A stretch of 64,000 bases of DNA. Source: an uncultured Bacteroidota bacterium. GTDB taxonomy: Bacteria; Bacteroidota; Bacteroidia; AKYH767-A; OLB10. The position numbers and the translations under genes are program-made. This document shows, one piece after another, positions 1 to 9,186 of this stretch; within the stretch, counting starts at the first letter, position 1, and each line of letters begins with the position of its first letter. Location of the stretch: contig CAADHD010000033.1 in NCBI GenBank assembly GCA_900696575.1, forward strand, positions 17,301 to 81,300, given 5' to 3'. The notes under the pieces are model-generated. The model saw nothing but the letters and a program-made list of their open reading frames with translations, searched no databases and was not told the DNA's origin.

Positions 1-985
1 AATTTTTATTGAATGATGGCTGTGGCGCTTGATTAAATTGAACTGTAACACCATCGCCAGTAAAAAAACTACCAAACTGAACTAAAGAATAACTGAGAAT
101 TTTTTCTTCCAATAAATGCGGCTGCTGAAAGGAAACGCGCTTTTCTTCAAACACAATTTCACTACCGGCAGGAAGCGAATCATGGTCTGTATAAACAGAT
201 TGCAGGACAGATGGAAGATCAGACGCCCAGATGATGGTATCCTGTGGAAGAAAACTGAAAAGGGAGTCATACTCCTGATATACTTCGCGGTTGCTGAAGT
301 CAGGAACTATAGTTACAAAGCCGGCAAGCTTTTCAGTAAGTTGCGTTAACGGATTGAAAGTACGTACCGATTCAATAACATCACCATTGAATTCAAGGCG
401 GTACGGTAATTCATTTCCGAAAGAGAATACATCTGCAATACCTCCTCTGATGGAGTATTGACCGGGTTCATAAACAAAATCGGAAAGCAGAAAACCATGC
501 GTATCTAAAAACTCACGCAGAAATTCCATACTTAAAGCTTCGCCCTGTTTAACCCGAAAGGTGTTTTTGTCAAGCTGCTGACGGGCCACAACGCTTTCAT
601 GAATGGCTGAAGGTGCTGTTACAACAATGGAAGGATTCACACTGCGGCTGATTCTTGCCAACGTTTCTGACCTTGCCAGTACATTATTGCTGTCAATTTC
701 ACCATGCTTCAAATCGCGTTTAAAAGAAGATGGAAACAGCATTACTTTTTCTTCTCCAACCAGGCTTATTAAGTCGTTGGCGAAGTAGGCTGCTTGTTCA
801 TAATTGGGAAGTATAGCAAGGGCAAGCCTGCTCCGCTGATAATTGGCAGCCAACAGAAATGCTGGAGCACTGCCGGCTAATCCTTTTAATTGAATGCGTG
901 TTTTTGTAAGTGAATGAAATTTTGAAAATGCTTCCGTTGCAGCAGGATGCTTTTCAAACTGAATTAAAATTTCTTTGGTGTTCAT
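1..985 (-). CDS. mfd: Transcription-repair coupling factor Mfd, N-terminal part (runs off left edge)
   Basis: The minus-strand frame from the ATG at 985 is open to base 1 (about 328 codons), so only the N-terminal part is in the window. Mfd is the ATP-dependent translocase that removes stalled RNA polymerase and recruits UvrA. The visible part matches the UvrB-like damage-recognition module: a stretch reading GQYSIRGGIADVFSFG followed by PYRLEFNGDVIESVRTF (roughly residues 170-205) is the typical motif shared by Mfd and UvrB. The RNA-polymerase-binding and helicase domains would lie left of base 1. A TAnnTTTG promoter element sits 45 bases upstream of the start. The truncation is caused by the window edge, not by a mutation. 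Confidence 0.9.
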   Translation of the reverse strand, partial: MNTKEILIQFEKHPAATEAFSKFHSLTKTRIQLKGLAGSAPAFLLAANYQRSRLALAILPNYEQAAYFANDLISLVGEEKVMLFPSSFKRDLKHGEIDSNNVLARSETLARISRSVNPSIVVTAPSAIHESVVARQQLDKNTFRVKQGEALSMEFLREFLDTHGFLLSDFVYEPGQYSIRGGIADVFSFGNELPYRLEFNGDVIESVRTFNPLTQLTEKLAGFVTIVPDFSNREVYQEYDSLFSFLPQDTIIWASDLPSVLQSVYTDHDSLPAGSEIVFEEKRVSFQQPHLLEEKILSYSLVQFGSFFTGDGVTVQFNQAPQPSFNKN

Positions 986-1029
986 TAAAATAATAAATGC
1001 CGGAGATGACATTCATTCCGGTATGGTTG

Positions 1030-1037
1030 CAAAGCTA
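1030..1037 (-). promoter_or_regulatory. Bacteroidota -7 promoter element (mfd)
   Basis: Minus strand reads TAGCTTTG, an exact match to TAnnTTTG, 45 bases before the mfd ATG at 985. Expected transcription start is near 1022. The match is seen; use as a promoter is inferred. Confidence 0.45.
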
Positions 1038-1127
1038 ACCTGCAGCGATTGATCTTAACCTTAAAACTGAAAATTCATTCATGCTTAAAGGCTTTCTTTT
1101 ATTTTAGCAGCAAATTATTCCATTTTC

Positions 1128-1385
1128 ATGCTCAGAAAATTATTTTTTGCTGTAACGTTTTCCATAGTTGCCCTTCATGTACAATCACAGCAAACCATAA
1201 AAATAACTCAGGATTCTACTGAAAGAAAAGGCGGCCATCAGATTAAAACTGTAAACAGCAAAGTGATTAAACTTGATAAGCCGGAACATCAAAATAACAA
1301 GTCTTTGCTTCCTATGAAGACCAGACAGGATACACTATTGTACCTTATTCAGCAGCATAAGCAAAACAAAAACAATACACAATAA
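1128..1385 (+). CDS. Small secreted protein of unknown function
   Basis: 85 codons, ATG start. The first 20 residues (MLRKLFFAVTFSIVALHVQS followed by QQ) form a clear Sec signal peptide. The mature part is about 65 residues, hydrophilic and rich in Lys, Gln, Asn and Thr, with no recognisable domain. It lies alone between mfd (divergent) and porQ (convergent, 5 bases away at the 3' end). A weak -7-like TATTTTAG lies about 30 bases upstream. It could be a small periplasmic protein or a spurious frame, but the well-formed signal peptide argues for a real gene. Confidence 0.5.
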   Translation: MLRKLFFAVTFSIVALHVQSQQTIKITQDSTERKGGHQIKTVNSKVIKLDKPEHQNNKSLLPMKTRQDTLLYLIQQHKQNKNNTQ

Positions 1386-1390
1386 AAGGG

Positions 1391-2455
1391 TTAATTTTCT
1401 ATGGAAGGCTTTTCCGTTTTCTTAAACTTTCCAAGGTTGGTAGAGATGGAAAAATGATTACTGCTTCCGGCAGCATTGTAAGAGGCTAATGCATAGCTGA
1501 AATGAAACCTGGAAACACGGAATCCGATTCCGAAAGATAAGCCTGAGATAGATTTAACCGAATCAAAAGCAAGATCGCGTCTTCGCATAAAATTGTAAGC
1601 AAGCCTCAGGTTAAAATTTTTAGTAATAAGTATTTCTGCAGCAGGCGTAAGATGCCGTGATACTTTCTCGTAAAAGGTAACTTTCAGAATTGTTGTATCG
1701 CCCGTAAGCGGATCCACCTTACCTTGTTCATCGGGATTAATGAATCCGAGATTCCATTTCTCAAGATGGGATAAAGTCATACTTAACCGGAAAGGCGCTT
1801 TAGGCATAAGGTAAGAAAAGCCGGCCTGAATCTCGAAAGGCAATGGTTCGCGGTTTCCATCAGTGTAAGTACTCAGTTGCATGCCCGCATTTTTAATAAC
1901 CAATCCGGCTGAAAAATAATTTGATGGGCTTTGATAATGCATCCCTATATCAGCCATAACACCGGTTGAGTTGTAAGACTCAAGTTTTGAATAAACGGTT
2001 TTCAGTGTAACTCCAGCCTGAATACCTTCATATAGTTTTTTAGACCATGCGATGTTGAATGAGTATTCGGCAGCGGAGAAAGTTCCTGTTTTATTTCCTG
2101 TTTCATCAGTTCGGTCAAAATCTCCATAGTTGATAAATTGCATTCCTGCCGAGAGCATACCTGCCTTTTTAACTTCAAAACCATAAACAGCATAACCGAA
2201 ATGGATATCAGCAAAATAAGGTGCATAATTGAAGCTCATACTGTTTTTCATTTCAGGATTCAATACGGCAGGATTCTGAAATGAGAGATTAATGTCATTA
2301 TCCAGCACCGAAATATGATTTCCGCCAAGCGCGGCACTACGTGCAGTGGCAGGAAGGTTGAGAAACTCAAAGGTATTGTTTCCTCCGGTTTGTGCGTATA
2401 GCTGCTGCGATATTAAAAAAGCAGATAAGGAAATAAAAAAGATTCGGGTGGTCAT
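1391..2455 (-). CDS. porQ: Type IX secretion system protein PorQ
   Basis: PorQ is an outer-membrane beta-barrel related to PorV that belongs to the T9SS attachment complex, which fixes cargo to the cell surface. The start is placed at the internal ATG at 2455 because it opens a good signal peptide (MTTRIFFISLSAFLISQQLYAQ); an ATG 18 codons upstream at 2509 would put a polar stretch before it. The mature N-terminus (GGNNTFEFLNLPATARSAALGGN) and the later NREPLPFEIQAGFSYL stretch are typical of PorQ, and the length (354 aa) fits. It is the last gene of an apparent nucleotidyltransferase-glyA-porQ operon, with a short gap to glyA. Seven candidate T9SS cargo genes lie elsewhere in the window. Confidence 0.85.
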   Translation of the reverse strand: MTTRIFFISLSAFLISQQLYAQTGGNNTFEFLNLPATARSAALGGNHISVLDNDINLSFQNPAVLNPEMKNSMSFNYAPYFADIHFGYAVYGFEVKKAGMLSAGMQFINYGDFDRTDETGNKTGTFSAAEYSFNIAWSKKLYEGIQAGVTLKTVYSKLESYNSTGVMADIGMHYQSPSNYFSAGLVIKNAGMQLSTYTDGNREPLPFEIQAGFSYLMPKAPFRLSMTLSHLEKWNLGFINPDEQGKVDPLTGDTTILKVTFYEKVSRHLTPAAEILITKNFNLRLAYNFMRRRDLAFDSVKSISGLSFGIGFRVSRFHFSYALASYNAAGSSNHFSISTNLGKFKKTEKPSIEN

Positions 2456-2515
2456 TGGTCGGGTTGAAAGGAATGATAGCTTAACGCTGGCATTTTGAAA
2501 TAATTGCAAAGTGAA

Positions 2516-3787
2516 CTACTTGTATAACGGAAATTTTTTCATCATTTCATGTACTTCTTTTTTCACTTCCAGAATCACCTTTTCGTTTTCATGATGTGTA
2601 ACAACCTTATCAATGAGCGAAGCAATTTTTTTCATGTGAGTTTCTTTCAGACCACGTGAAGTTACAGCGGGGGTTCCGATACGTATGCCCGAAGTAACCA
2701 TGGGCGATTTATCATCAAATGGAACCATGTTCTTATTCAGGGTAATATCAGCTTTTACCAGAGCATTTTCGGCTTGTTTACCTGAAATGTTTTTTGAACG
2801 CAGGTCAATCAGCATGCAATGATTATCTGTCCCGTTAGAAATAATATGATATCCCCTGTCGGTAAATTCCTTTGCCAAAGACTTTGCATTCTTGATAACC
2901 TGCAGGCAGTATTTAAAGAAATCATCGGTTAATGCTTCGCCAAAGGCTACAGCTTTAGCTGCAATGACATGTTCAAGCGGTCCGCCTTGTGTACCCGGAA
3001 AAACTGCACTGTCAAGTATGGAAGACATCATTCGTATTTCGCCTTTTGGTGTTTTCAATCCCATGGGATTTTCAAAATCCTGACCCAATAATATCATTCC
3101 TCCGCGCGGACCGCGCAACGTTTTATGCGTAGTTGTTGTAACCACGTGGCAATAAGGCAGCGGATCGTTCAATAATCCGCGAGCAATTAATCCGGCCGGA
3201 TGGGCAATATCTGCCAAAAGAAAGGCACCAACCGAATCGGCAATTTCGCGAAGCCGCTTGTAATCCCAGTCGCGTGAGTAAGCAGATGCTCCGCAAATAA
3301 TCAATTTCGGCTTTTCCTTATGAGCTATGTGCGAAACATTGCTGTAATCAATACTTCCTGTTTCTTTATCTACACCGTAAAAAGTGGAGTGATAGAGCTT
3401 GCCTGAGAAATTAACAGGTGAGCCATGTGTCAGGTGTCCTCCATGCGACAGATCGAAACCAAGAATTTTGTCACCGGGTTTCAGCAAGGCAAGCATCACT
3501 GCGGCATTGGCCTGCGCACCGGAATGTGGCTGTACATTAACCCATGCAGCGTTAAACAGCGTTTTGGCTCTCTCAATAGCAAGGGTTTCAACCTGATCAA
3601 CAATTTCACAACCTCCGTAATACCTGCGGCCCGGCAACCCTTCAGCATATTTATTAGTAAGGCATGAGCCCATGGCTTCCATCACTTCTTTTGAAACAAA
3701 ATTTTCGGATGCAATGAGTTCCAGCCCTTCGCGCTGGCGTTTTAACTCTTTCCCGATAAGATCAAATACTTGCTTGTCTTTTTTCAT
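2516..3787 (-). CDS. glyA: Serine hydroxymethyltransferase
   Basis: PLP enzyme that converts serine and tetrahydrofolate to glycine and 5,10-methylene-tetrahydrofolate, in the cytoplasm. 423 aa, normal length. Seen: the N-terminal [12 protein letters not shown] motif, the [15 protein letters not shown] substrate region, and the PLP lysine motif [16 protein letters not shown] with the Schiff-base lysine at about residue 222. The ATG at 3787 is well supported by homology to the family N-terminus. It lies 19 bases downstream of the nucleotidyltransferase gene and just before porQ on the same strand, so the three are probably co-transcribed. Confidence 0.97.
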   Translation of the reverse strand: MKKDKQVFDLIGKELKRQREGLELIASENFVSKEVMEAMGSCLTNKYAEGLPGRRYYGGCEIVDQVETLAIERAKTLFNAAWVNVQPHSGAQANAAVMLALLKPGDKILGFDLSHGGHLTHGSPVNFSGKLYHSTFYGVDKETGSIDYSNVSHIAHKEKPKLIICGASAYSRDWDYKRLREIADSVGAFLLADIAHPAGLIARGLLNDPLPYCHVVTTTTHKTLRGPRGGMILLGQDFENPMGLKTPKGEIRMMSSILDSAVFPGTQGGPLEHVIAAKAVAFGEALTDDFFKYCLQVIKNAKSLAKEFTDRGYHIISNGTDNHCMLIDLRSKNISGKQAENALVKADITLNKNMVPFDDKSPMVTSGIRIGTPAVTSRGLKETHMKKIASLIDKVVTHHENEKVILEVKKEVHEMMKKFPLYK

Positions 3788-3806
3788 TTTGATTTATGTG
3801 TTTGGT

Positions 3807-4802
3807 TCAGGTAAAATCTATTTCGGTACTGTCGCCAATATTAAGGCTCTGTCTTAATCCTTTCAAAGAAGTATCGCTGCCTATGATGGAACTTGTAAGG
3901 ACAGCAGTTTCAAGATGTGAATAAGTACCGATGATAGAATCAGTTACAATGGATGACTCTATTACTGTATTCTCTCCAATAGAAACATTCGGTCCCAGAA
4001 TGCTGTTGGAAATTTTGCAGTTAGCCCCAATTACGACAGGGTGAATGATGATGGTATTTGAAAAGTTATATTTTTTCGATTCGGTGTTGAGTCTGTTGAG
4101 TAAAATAGCATTAGTTGCCAGAAGCGATTCTTTACTTCCGCAATCAAACCAGTTGCCTGCCTGAAATGTTTTAAATACCACCTTATTTTCTTCAATCATT
4201 TTCTGAATGCCATCCGTCAGGCTGAATTCTTGCGTATTGCTTGCTTTCTTTCGGTTAATTTTATCAAGGCATTCAAATAACAACTCCGACTCACGTATAA
4301 GGTAAACGCCTACTAAAGCATTATTGGATTTTGGAATAGCAGGCTTTTCAACAACACGGGTTATGGTTCCCTGATCATCAATTTCTGCTACTCCAAATGC
4401 GCGGGGATCATCCACTTTTTTTATGCCAAGTATTGATCTATCCTCTTTTCTTAACTGAGCTAAATCAAAATCAACAATTGTATCGCCCAAAACAATGAGA
4501 ATTTCTTCGCCTTTGTCTATTTTGTCTTTGGCCATATAAACGGCATGCCCTGTACCCAGCCGGGGCTCCTGAATTACGAAGGAAGATTTAAGTTTGGGGT
4601 ATCTCTGACTGATGTAATCTTCAATTTTATCGCCCAAATAACCAATAATAAAAATGAATTCGTCAGCTCCCTGTAAAACCAATTGATCCACAAGGTGAGA
4701 AAGAATAGGTTTTCCGGCAACAGGTACAAGCGCTTTTGGCTGAGTATGTGTATGCGGACGAAGTTTGCTTCCAATTCCGGCAACCGGTACAATGACCTTC
4801 AT
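3807..4802 (-). CDS. Sugar-phosphate nucleotidyltransferase (NTP_transferase with left-handed beta-helix tail)
   Basis: Transfers NMP from an NTP to a sugar 1-phosphate; glucose-1-phosphate thymidylyltransferase or UTP-type activity is likely but the sugar is not resolved. The start is set at the ATG at 4802 (MKVIVPVAGIGSKLRPHT), not the one at 4820, because the nucleotide-binding signature normally begins the protein and an exact promoter -7 element covers 4820-4827. Seen: GIGSKLRPHTHTQPKALVPV (residues about 9-28), the IVLGDTIVDFD metal/nucleotide region, NWFDCGSKESLL, and C-terminal hexapeptide-like repeats (about residues 245-320) typical of a left-handed beta-helix. First gene of the operon with glyA and porQ. 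Confidence 0.85.
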   Translation of the reverse strand: MKVIVPVAGIGSKLRPHTHTQPKALVPVAGKPILSHLVDQLVLQGADEFIFIIGYLGDKIEDYISQRYPKLKSSFVIQEPRLGTGHAVYMAKDKIDKGEEILIVLGDTIVDFDLAQLRKEDRSILGIKKVDDPRAFGVAEIDDQGTITRVVEKPAIPKSNNALVGVYLIRESELLFECLDKINRKKASNTQEFSLTDGIQKMIEENKVVFKTFQAGNWFDCGSKESLLATNAILLNRLNTESKKYNFSNTIIIHPVVIGANCKISNSILGPNVSIGENTVIESSIVTDSIIGTYSHLETAVLTSSIIGSDTSLKGLRQSLNIGDSTEIDFT

Positions 4803-4819
4803 AAGGATGGTTATGGCCA

Positions 4820-4827
4820 CAAAAATA
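4820..4827 (-). promoter_or_regulatory. -7 promoter element for the nucleotidyltransferase-glyA-porQ operon
   Basis: Minus strand reads TATTTTTG, an exact TAnnTTTG match, 18 bases before the ATG at 4802. It decides the start: the longer frame beginning at 4820 would start inside the promoter. Confidence 0.55.
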
Positions 4828-4889
4828 AGGATTGAGTTGCACCTTCATTTTTCCGAAGGCTCATGCTTTGCTGATTATTATTGCCGGCT

Positions 4890-5483
4890 GTGAAAAAGCT
4901 ACTTGTCATTATTCTCACCATTCCTGCACTGGTTATTTTCAATTATAAAATCATTGCCCTCTCTTCTGCACCGTTTATTCATTCAGATTTACAATCATTC
5001 ACTATTCCTGATTATATTGTTATACCCGGTGCCGGCAATCCGGATAATGACCGGAATGTTTTTTTTAGCAGCAGAGTTGGGGCTGCCCTGGCAGCTCACA
5101 GTAAATTTCCTTCTTCAAAAATTATCTGCATAGGAAGAAAAGACAATTTCCGTTACAATGAACCGGATGAATTGAAAATCGCTCTAATTCGAAACGGAGT
5201 TGCTGAATCATTAATAATAACTGATACAGGCGGATTTAACACCTTTAATATGCTTGTAACATTAAATGAAAAATACAATGGCAGGATGTTGTTTGTCAGT
5301 CAGCGGATTCATCTACAGAGAATTCTTTTTGCAGCCGGGCGAATGTCTATTGTTGCCGAAGGCTTTGAAGTTTCGCATCCCATTTCTCGCAGAAAGCAGA
5401 AATATTTCCGTAACCGGGAAATTATTTCTTCTTTACGGATGACCGCTTCGCTGGCCGGTTATAAAATTTCGAGACTTTTCTGA
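4890..5483 (+). CDS. YdcF/SanA-like (DUF218) membrane-anchored protein
   Basis: About 197 aa with one N-terminal membrane segment (KKLLVIILTIPALVIFNYKIIAL), then a DUF218-type Rossmann-like fold: DYIVIPGAG, SSRVGAALAA, SKIICIGRKD, DTGGFNTFNMLV and a C-terminal basic region. The family includes E. coli SanA/ElyC/YdcF, linked to envelope integrity; exact biochemistry is uncertain. The frame has no ATG start: candidates are TTG at 4881 and GTG at 4890. GTG is chosen because it gives a standard Met-Lys-Lys signal-anchor start. The stop is 3 bases from the convergent stop of the next gene. Confidence 0.7.
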   Translation: MKKLLVIILTIPALVIFNYKIIALSSAPFIHSDLQSFTIPDYIVIPGAGNPDNDRNVFFSSRVGAALAAHSKFPSSKIICIGRKDNFRYNEPDELKIALIRNGVAESLIITDTGGFNTFNMLVTLNEKYNGRMLFVSQRIHLQRILFAAGRMSIVAEGFEVSHPISRRKQKYFRNREIISSLRMTASLAGYKISRLF

Positions 5484-5486
5484 ATG

Positions 5487-6131
5487 TTACCATCTGAAAA
5501 AGTCTCCTTCTTTCAAAACCTTATTACCAGATGTAACGGAATACAGATACTTCCCTTTACTGAGCAACGCTATATTTATTCGCAGAAAATCGTTTGTTAT
5601 TTCATTAGTTCTGATAAGCTTGCCGTTTAAATCATAAATGAAAATCCGGCTGTTTTTCTTTTGATGACTTTCTATTATTAGGTCATTCCCCTTTACAAAA
5701 ACACTTATCAATTCCTCATTTACCTGATTAATTCCTGTAACAGGACTTACCACAAAAGTTATAGAATCAGACGGTCCCGAAATAATACCCGGGGTACAAG
5801 GAGACGGAAGCATGCCTGCGTCTAATTGAAAATGAAAAGAATATAATCCTGCAGGCAGAGGATTTACTTTAAACGTATCAGTATGATTGCAGATGTAGGT
5901 AAGCATACCGAGGCAATGCAAAGCAAAAGCTTCGATTTTATTTCCATTGATGTTAATTCCCTGCGTATGCTGGTCACATGTTCCGCTGGGAAAAGATAAT
6001 GCTACATAAAAAGTAACGGTATCGCTGGCTGTCGGATTGGATGGTTGGTATTGAATGCTGTTTATCCATTGTGCAGATAGAGTAGCATTGAGGCACAAGA
6101 AAATGCTGAGGGTGTAAATTATTTTTTTCAT
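5487..6131 (-). CDS. Secreted protein with T9SS type A sorting domain
   Basis: 214 aa. Signal peptide (MKKIIYTLSIFLCLNATLSA, cut before QW). The middle region (residues about 22-130) is a single Cys-containing beta-rich domain without a recognised family. The last about 75 residues (ISVFVKGNDLIIESHQKKN, SRIFIYDLNGKLIRTNEI, GKYLYSVTSGNKVLKEGDFF) are a T9SS C-terminal sorting domain: short beta strands, a YDLNGKL core and a terminal KV/FF strand. It is therefore predicted to cross the outer membrane by T9SS. The start lies 12 bases from the longest start of the divergent E1 gene, so promoters of the two must overlap. Confidence 0.8.
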   Translation of the reverse strand: MKKIIYTLSIFLCLNATLSAQWINSIQYQPSNPTASDTVTFYVALSFPSGTCDQHTQGININGNKIEAFALHCLGMLTYICNHTDTFKVNPLPAGLYSFHFQLDAGMLPSPCTPGIISGPSDSITFVVSPVTGINQVNEELISVFVKGNDLIIESHQKKNSRIFIYDLNGKLIRTNEITNDFLRINIALLSKGKYLYSVTSGNKVLKEGDFFRW

Positions 6132-6142
6132 GGTTTTAAAAT

Positions 6143-8284
6143 TTGAATGCTAAAATAAACATAAGAACCGGTACGATTGATGGCCAAACTTCTATTTTTG
6201 CTCACGTGCAAAAAGAATTTATTTCTTCCTCGGTAAAGCTTGATCAGGAAATCATCCGCAAAGCATTCAGGCTTATGTGTACGGCTAAAACCATGACGGA
6301 ATGGTATGAGCAGAATTTTTCAGTTGTTTCAAAATATGTTCATGCCACATCTCGTGGACATGAAGCCATACAGATAGCCACCGGTTTATTTTTAAAACCG
6401 CAGGATTATCTCTCCGCTTATTACCGTGATGACTGTTTGCTTCTTTCCATCGGAATTTCACCATACGAGCTCATGCTTCAATTGCTGGCAAAACGTGATG
6501 ATCCGTTTTCTGGAGGAAGGCTTTATTATTCGCATCCCAGCCTGAAGCGTGAAGACTTGCCTAAAATTCCGATGCAATCATCGGCAACGGGAATGCAGGC
6601 AATTCCTGCAACCGGAATTGCCATGGGAGTGCAATACCTTGAACTAATCAGCCATCATCCATACAAAGGAAATGACAGGCCGGTAGTTGTATGCTCTTTG
6701 GGTGATGCATCAATAACGGAAGGTGAAGTTGCAGAAGCATTTCAGATGGCAGTTCTTAAAAAGCTTCCGATTATTTATCTGGTTCAGGATAATGGCTGGG
6801 ATATTTCTGCTGATGCCAAAGAAATAAGGGCTATGGATGCATCGGAGTATGCCCGGGGATTTAAAGGGTTGGAAGTATGCCGGATTGAAAGTGGTTTTGA
6901 TTTTCCGGAATGTTTTGAAAAGCTGAATTACGTTTTCAGTACGGCAAGAACAGAACGGAGGCCATTCCTTATTCACGCCAAAGTTCCATTGCTTAATCAT
7001 CACACTTCGGGTGTCAGAAAAGAATGGTACCGCGATGATCTGGCTGAGCACGAAAAGCGCGACCCATATCCTTTTTTCAAATCTATTTTGCCCGGTTGGG
7101 GTATCAGCGAAAATGAAATTGCTCAGATAGAAGCCGAAGTACTTGAGCTGGTAAAGAGCGATTACCAGAAAGCAATTGATTCCGAAGATCCTAAACCCGA
7201 AGATTTATTTAACCATGACTACGCTCCTACTCCGGTTACTGAAGAAAAAGGCCAGCGCGAACCGGCCGGAAAAGAAAAAACAATGATGGTTGATTGTGCA
7301 TTGTTTGCTGTTCGCGAACTGATGGAAAAACATCCTGAATGTTTGTTGTACGGTCAGGATGTTGGGAGAAGATTGGGAGGCGTATTCCGCGAAGCAGCAA
7401 CGTTGGCACAGCAGTTTGGCGATCACCGCGTATTCAATACCCCCATTCAGGAAGCATTTATTATTGGAAGCACCGTAGGCATGAGCGCTGCAGGATGCAA
7501 GCCGATTGTCGAAGTTCAGTTTGCCGATTATATCTGGCCCGGTTTGAATCAGTTATTTACAGAAGTAAGCCGTTCCAATTATTTATCTAATGGCAAATGG
7601 CCTGTGAGCTGCATTATCCGTGTACCCATTGGCGCCTATGGCAGCGGAGGTCCTTATCATTCTTCAAGTGTAGAAAGCATTGTATTGAATATAAAAGGAA
7701 TTAAAGTTGCGTATCCATCCACTGGCGCGGATTTAAAAGGGTTGATCAAATCGGCATACTATGACCCTAATCCGGTGGTGATTTTTGAACACAAAGGGTT
7801 GTATTGGTCAAAAATTAAGGGAACTGAAGAAGCAAAAACCATTGAACCTGACTCTGACTATATCATTCCGTTCGGTAAAGGAAGAGTGGTAAAATCATCC
7901 TGCAGTAAAGATGAAACCTGCCTCAGCATAATTACTTATGGCATGGGAGTATATTGGGCTCTCGGAGCAGAAAAAGAATTTCAGGGGCGGATTGAAATAG
8001 TAGATTTGAGAACGCTGAATCCTTTGGATGAAGATATGATATATGAATCGGTAAAGAAAAACCATCGTTGCCTTGTCCTTACTGAAGAAACATGGTTGAA
8101 TTCATTTGCCGAAGCTTTGGCCGGCAGAATTGCTAAAAAATGTTTTCAGTACCTTGATGCGCCAGTAGAAGTGTTTGGTTCAGAAAATCTTCCTGCAATA
8201 CCATTAAACAGCACCCTGGAATTCACCATGATTCCGAATGATAAAAAGGTTGCTGCAGGAGTAAAGAAAATACTGGATTATTAA
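6143..8284 (+). CDS. Fused 2-oxoacid dehydrogenase E1 alpha/beta (branched-chain or pyruvate type)
   Basis: Thiamine-diphosphate decarboxylating subunit of a 2-oxoacid dehydrogenase complex, with both E1 chains in one polypeptide of up to 713 aa. Alpha half (about 35-350): SRGHEAIQIATGLFL, YYRDD, GDASITEGEVAEAF (about 187-200) and QDNGWDIS, the TPP motif. Beta half (about 380-713): LYGQDVGRRLGGVFR, FNTPIQEAFIIGSTVGMS, GSGGPYHSSSVES, DLRTLNPLDEDMI. Such fusions are frequent in Bacteroidota, often annotated as 2-oxoisovalerate dehydrogenase; substrate cannot be fixed here. The start is uncertain: the longest frame opens with TTG at 6143; an exact -7 element at 6193-6200 suggests GTG at 6206 or a later codon. 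The stop overlaps the convergent universal stress gene by 4 bases. Confidence 0.9.
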   Translation: MNAKINIRTGTIDGQTSIFAHVQKEFISSSVKLDQEIIRKAFRLMCTAKTMTEWYEQNFSVVSKYVHATSRGHEAIQIATGLFLKPQDYLSAYYRDDCLLLSIGISPYELMLQLLAKRDDPFSGGRLYYSHPSLKREDLPKIPMQSSATGMQAIPATGIAMGVQYLELISHHPYKGNDRPVVVCSLGDASITEGEVAEAFQMAVLKKLPIIYLVQDNGWDISADAKEIRAMDASEYARGFKGLEVCRIESGFDFPECFEKLNYVFSTARTERRPFLIHAKVPLLNHHTSGVRKEWYRDDLAEHEKRDPYPFFKSILPGWGISENEIAQIEAEVLELVKSDYQKAIDSEDPKPEDLFNHDYAPTPVTEEKGQREPAGKEKTMMVDCALFAVRELMEKHPECLLYGQDVGRRLGGVFREAATLAQQFGDHRVFNTPIQEAFIIGSTVGMSAAGCKPIVEVQFADYIWPGLNQLFTEVSRSNYLSNGKWPVSCIIRVPIGAYGSGGPYHSSSVESIVLNIKGIKVAYPSTGADLKGLIKSAYYDPNPVVIFEHKGLYWSKIKGTEEAKTIEPDSDYIIPFGKGRVVKSSCSKDETCLSIITYGMGVYWALGAEKEFQGRIEIVDLRTLNPLDEDMIYESVKKNHRCLVLTEETWLNSFAEALAGRIAKKCFQYLDAPVEVFGSENLPAIPLNSTLEFTMIPNDKKVAAGVKKILDY
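6193..6200 (+). promoter_or_regulatory. Possible -7 promoter element inside the annotated start of the E1 gene
   Basis: Reads TATTTTTG, an exact TAnnTTTG match, 50 bases inside the longest E1 frame. If real, translation must begin further downstream (for example GTG at 6206). It could equally be a chance match in AT-rich coding DNA. Confidence 0.3.
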
Positions 8285-9165
8285 TAACCGGTAGTAATAT
8301 TTCCGGAAGAAATTTCCGGATGTACAGTCATTACAGGTATTTTAGACTGATTAACAACCTGGGTTGCCCATGTTCCCATAAACAATCCGGTAATGCTTGG
8401 TTCCTGCTCCGTCATAATGATGATTAAATCAGCGTTAACTTCTTCTGCAAATTCCATTGTCATCTTGGCAAGGTTATCTCCTGTTTTGAACTGTATATCA
8501 CACCCAGCATCATGTTTCTTCAACCATTCCTCAACTTGTTCCACTTTTATTTTGAACTTTCTTTTGAGCTCATCATTTGAAAAATTTATTAATCCCAAAA
8601 CGTGTACATGAGCGCCATACAACTTTGCCATTTGAAGAGCATGGTTAACTTTTTGTCTGGAAGTTGGTGAATCATCTATAGGTACTACAATTTTTTTAAA
8701 CCCGATTTTGGTTGCATGCGTTTGAACTGAAATTACAGGACAGTCAGATTCCATTACTACTTTGCCTGTATTGGTTCCGACAGTAAACTTCTGGTATCCG
8801 CTTGACCCATGGGTACCCATTACAATTATGTCGGCTCCAATTTCCTTCGCAACAGAAGCAATCTTCCGGTAAATACGGCCAACTTCTGTTTTGGCAGTAA
8901 CCTTTACACCTGACTCTACATGTATTTTATTTGCTAATTCGTCTAACTTCTTAGCTGCTTCTCCTTCTACCTCCTTTTCATAGCTTTTGCTGAAGGCATG
9001 CGCTAAGGCCGAAGTGAATGAAGCGGATTCAGCAATATGCAGCAGTACAATTTCGGCTTTATTTAATTGGGCCATGTGAATGGCATGTTCAAGGCTTAAC
9101 GTTGCCGTTTCAGAAAAATCATAAGGAATAAGAATCTTTTTGATAGTGGATGTGCTGGTACTCAT
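8281..9165 (-). CDS. Universal stress protein, tandem UspA domains (second of pair)
   Basis: 294 aa, two UspA domains (about residues 8-150 and 155-285). The first carries the ATP-binding type motif GTHGSSGYQKFTVGTNTG, i.e. G-2x-G-9x-G-(S/T); the second is degenerate there (MTEQEPSITGLFMGTWATQV). These cytoplasmic proteins bind ATP or other nucleotides and respond to stress; no enzymatic role can be assigned. It follows its paralogue with a 21-base gap, so the two are likely one transcript. Its stop overlaps the stop of the E1 gene. Confidence 0.9.
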   Translation of the reverse strand: MSTSTSTIKKILIPYDFSETATLSLEHAIHMAQLNKAEIVLLHIAESASFTSALAHAFSKSYEKEVEGEAAKKLDELANKIHVESGVKVTAKTEVGRIYRKIASVAKEIGADIIVMGTHGSSGYQKFTVGTNTGKVVMESDCPVISVQTHATKIGFKKIVVPIDDSPTSRQKVNHALQMAKLYGAHVHVLGLINFSNDELKRKFKIKVEQVEEWLKKHDAGCDIQFKTGDNLAKMTMEFAEEVNADLIIIMTEQEPSITGLFMGTWATQVVNQSKIPVMTVHPEISSGNITTGY

Positions 9166-9186
9166 ATCAGTTTATTTTTAGGTTAA

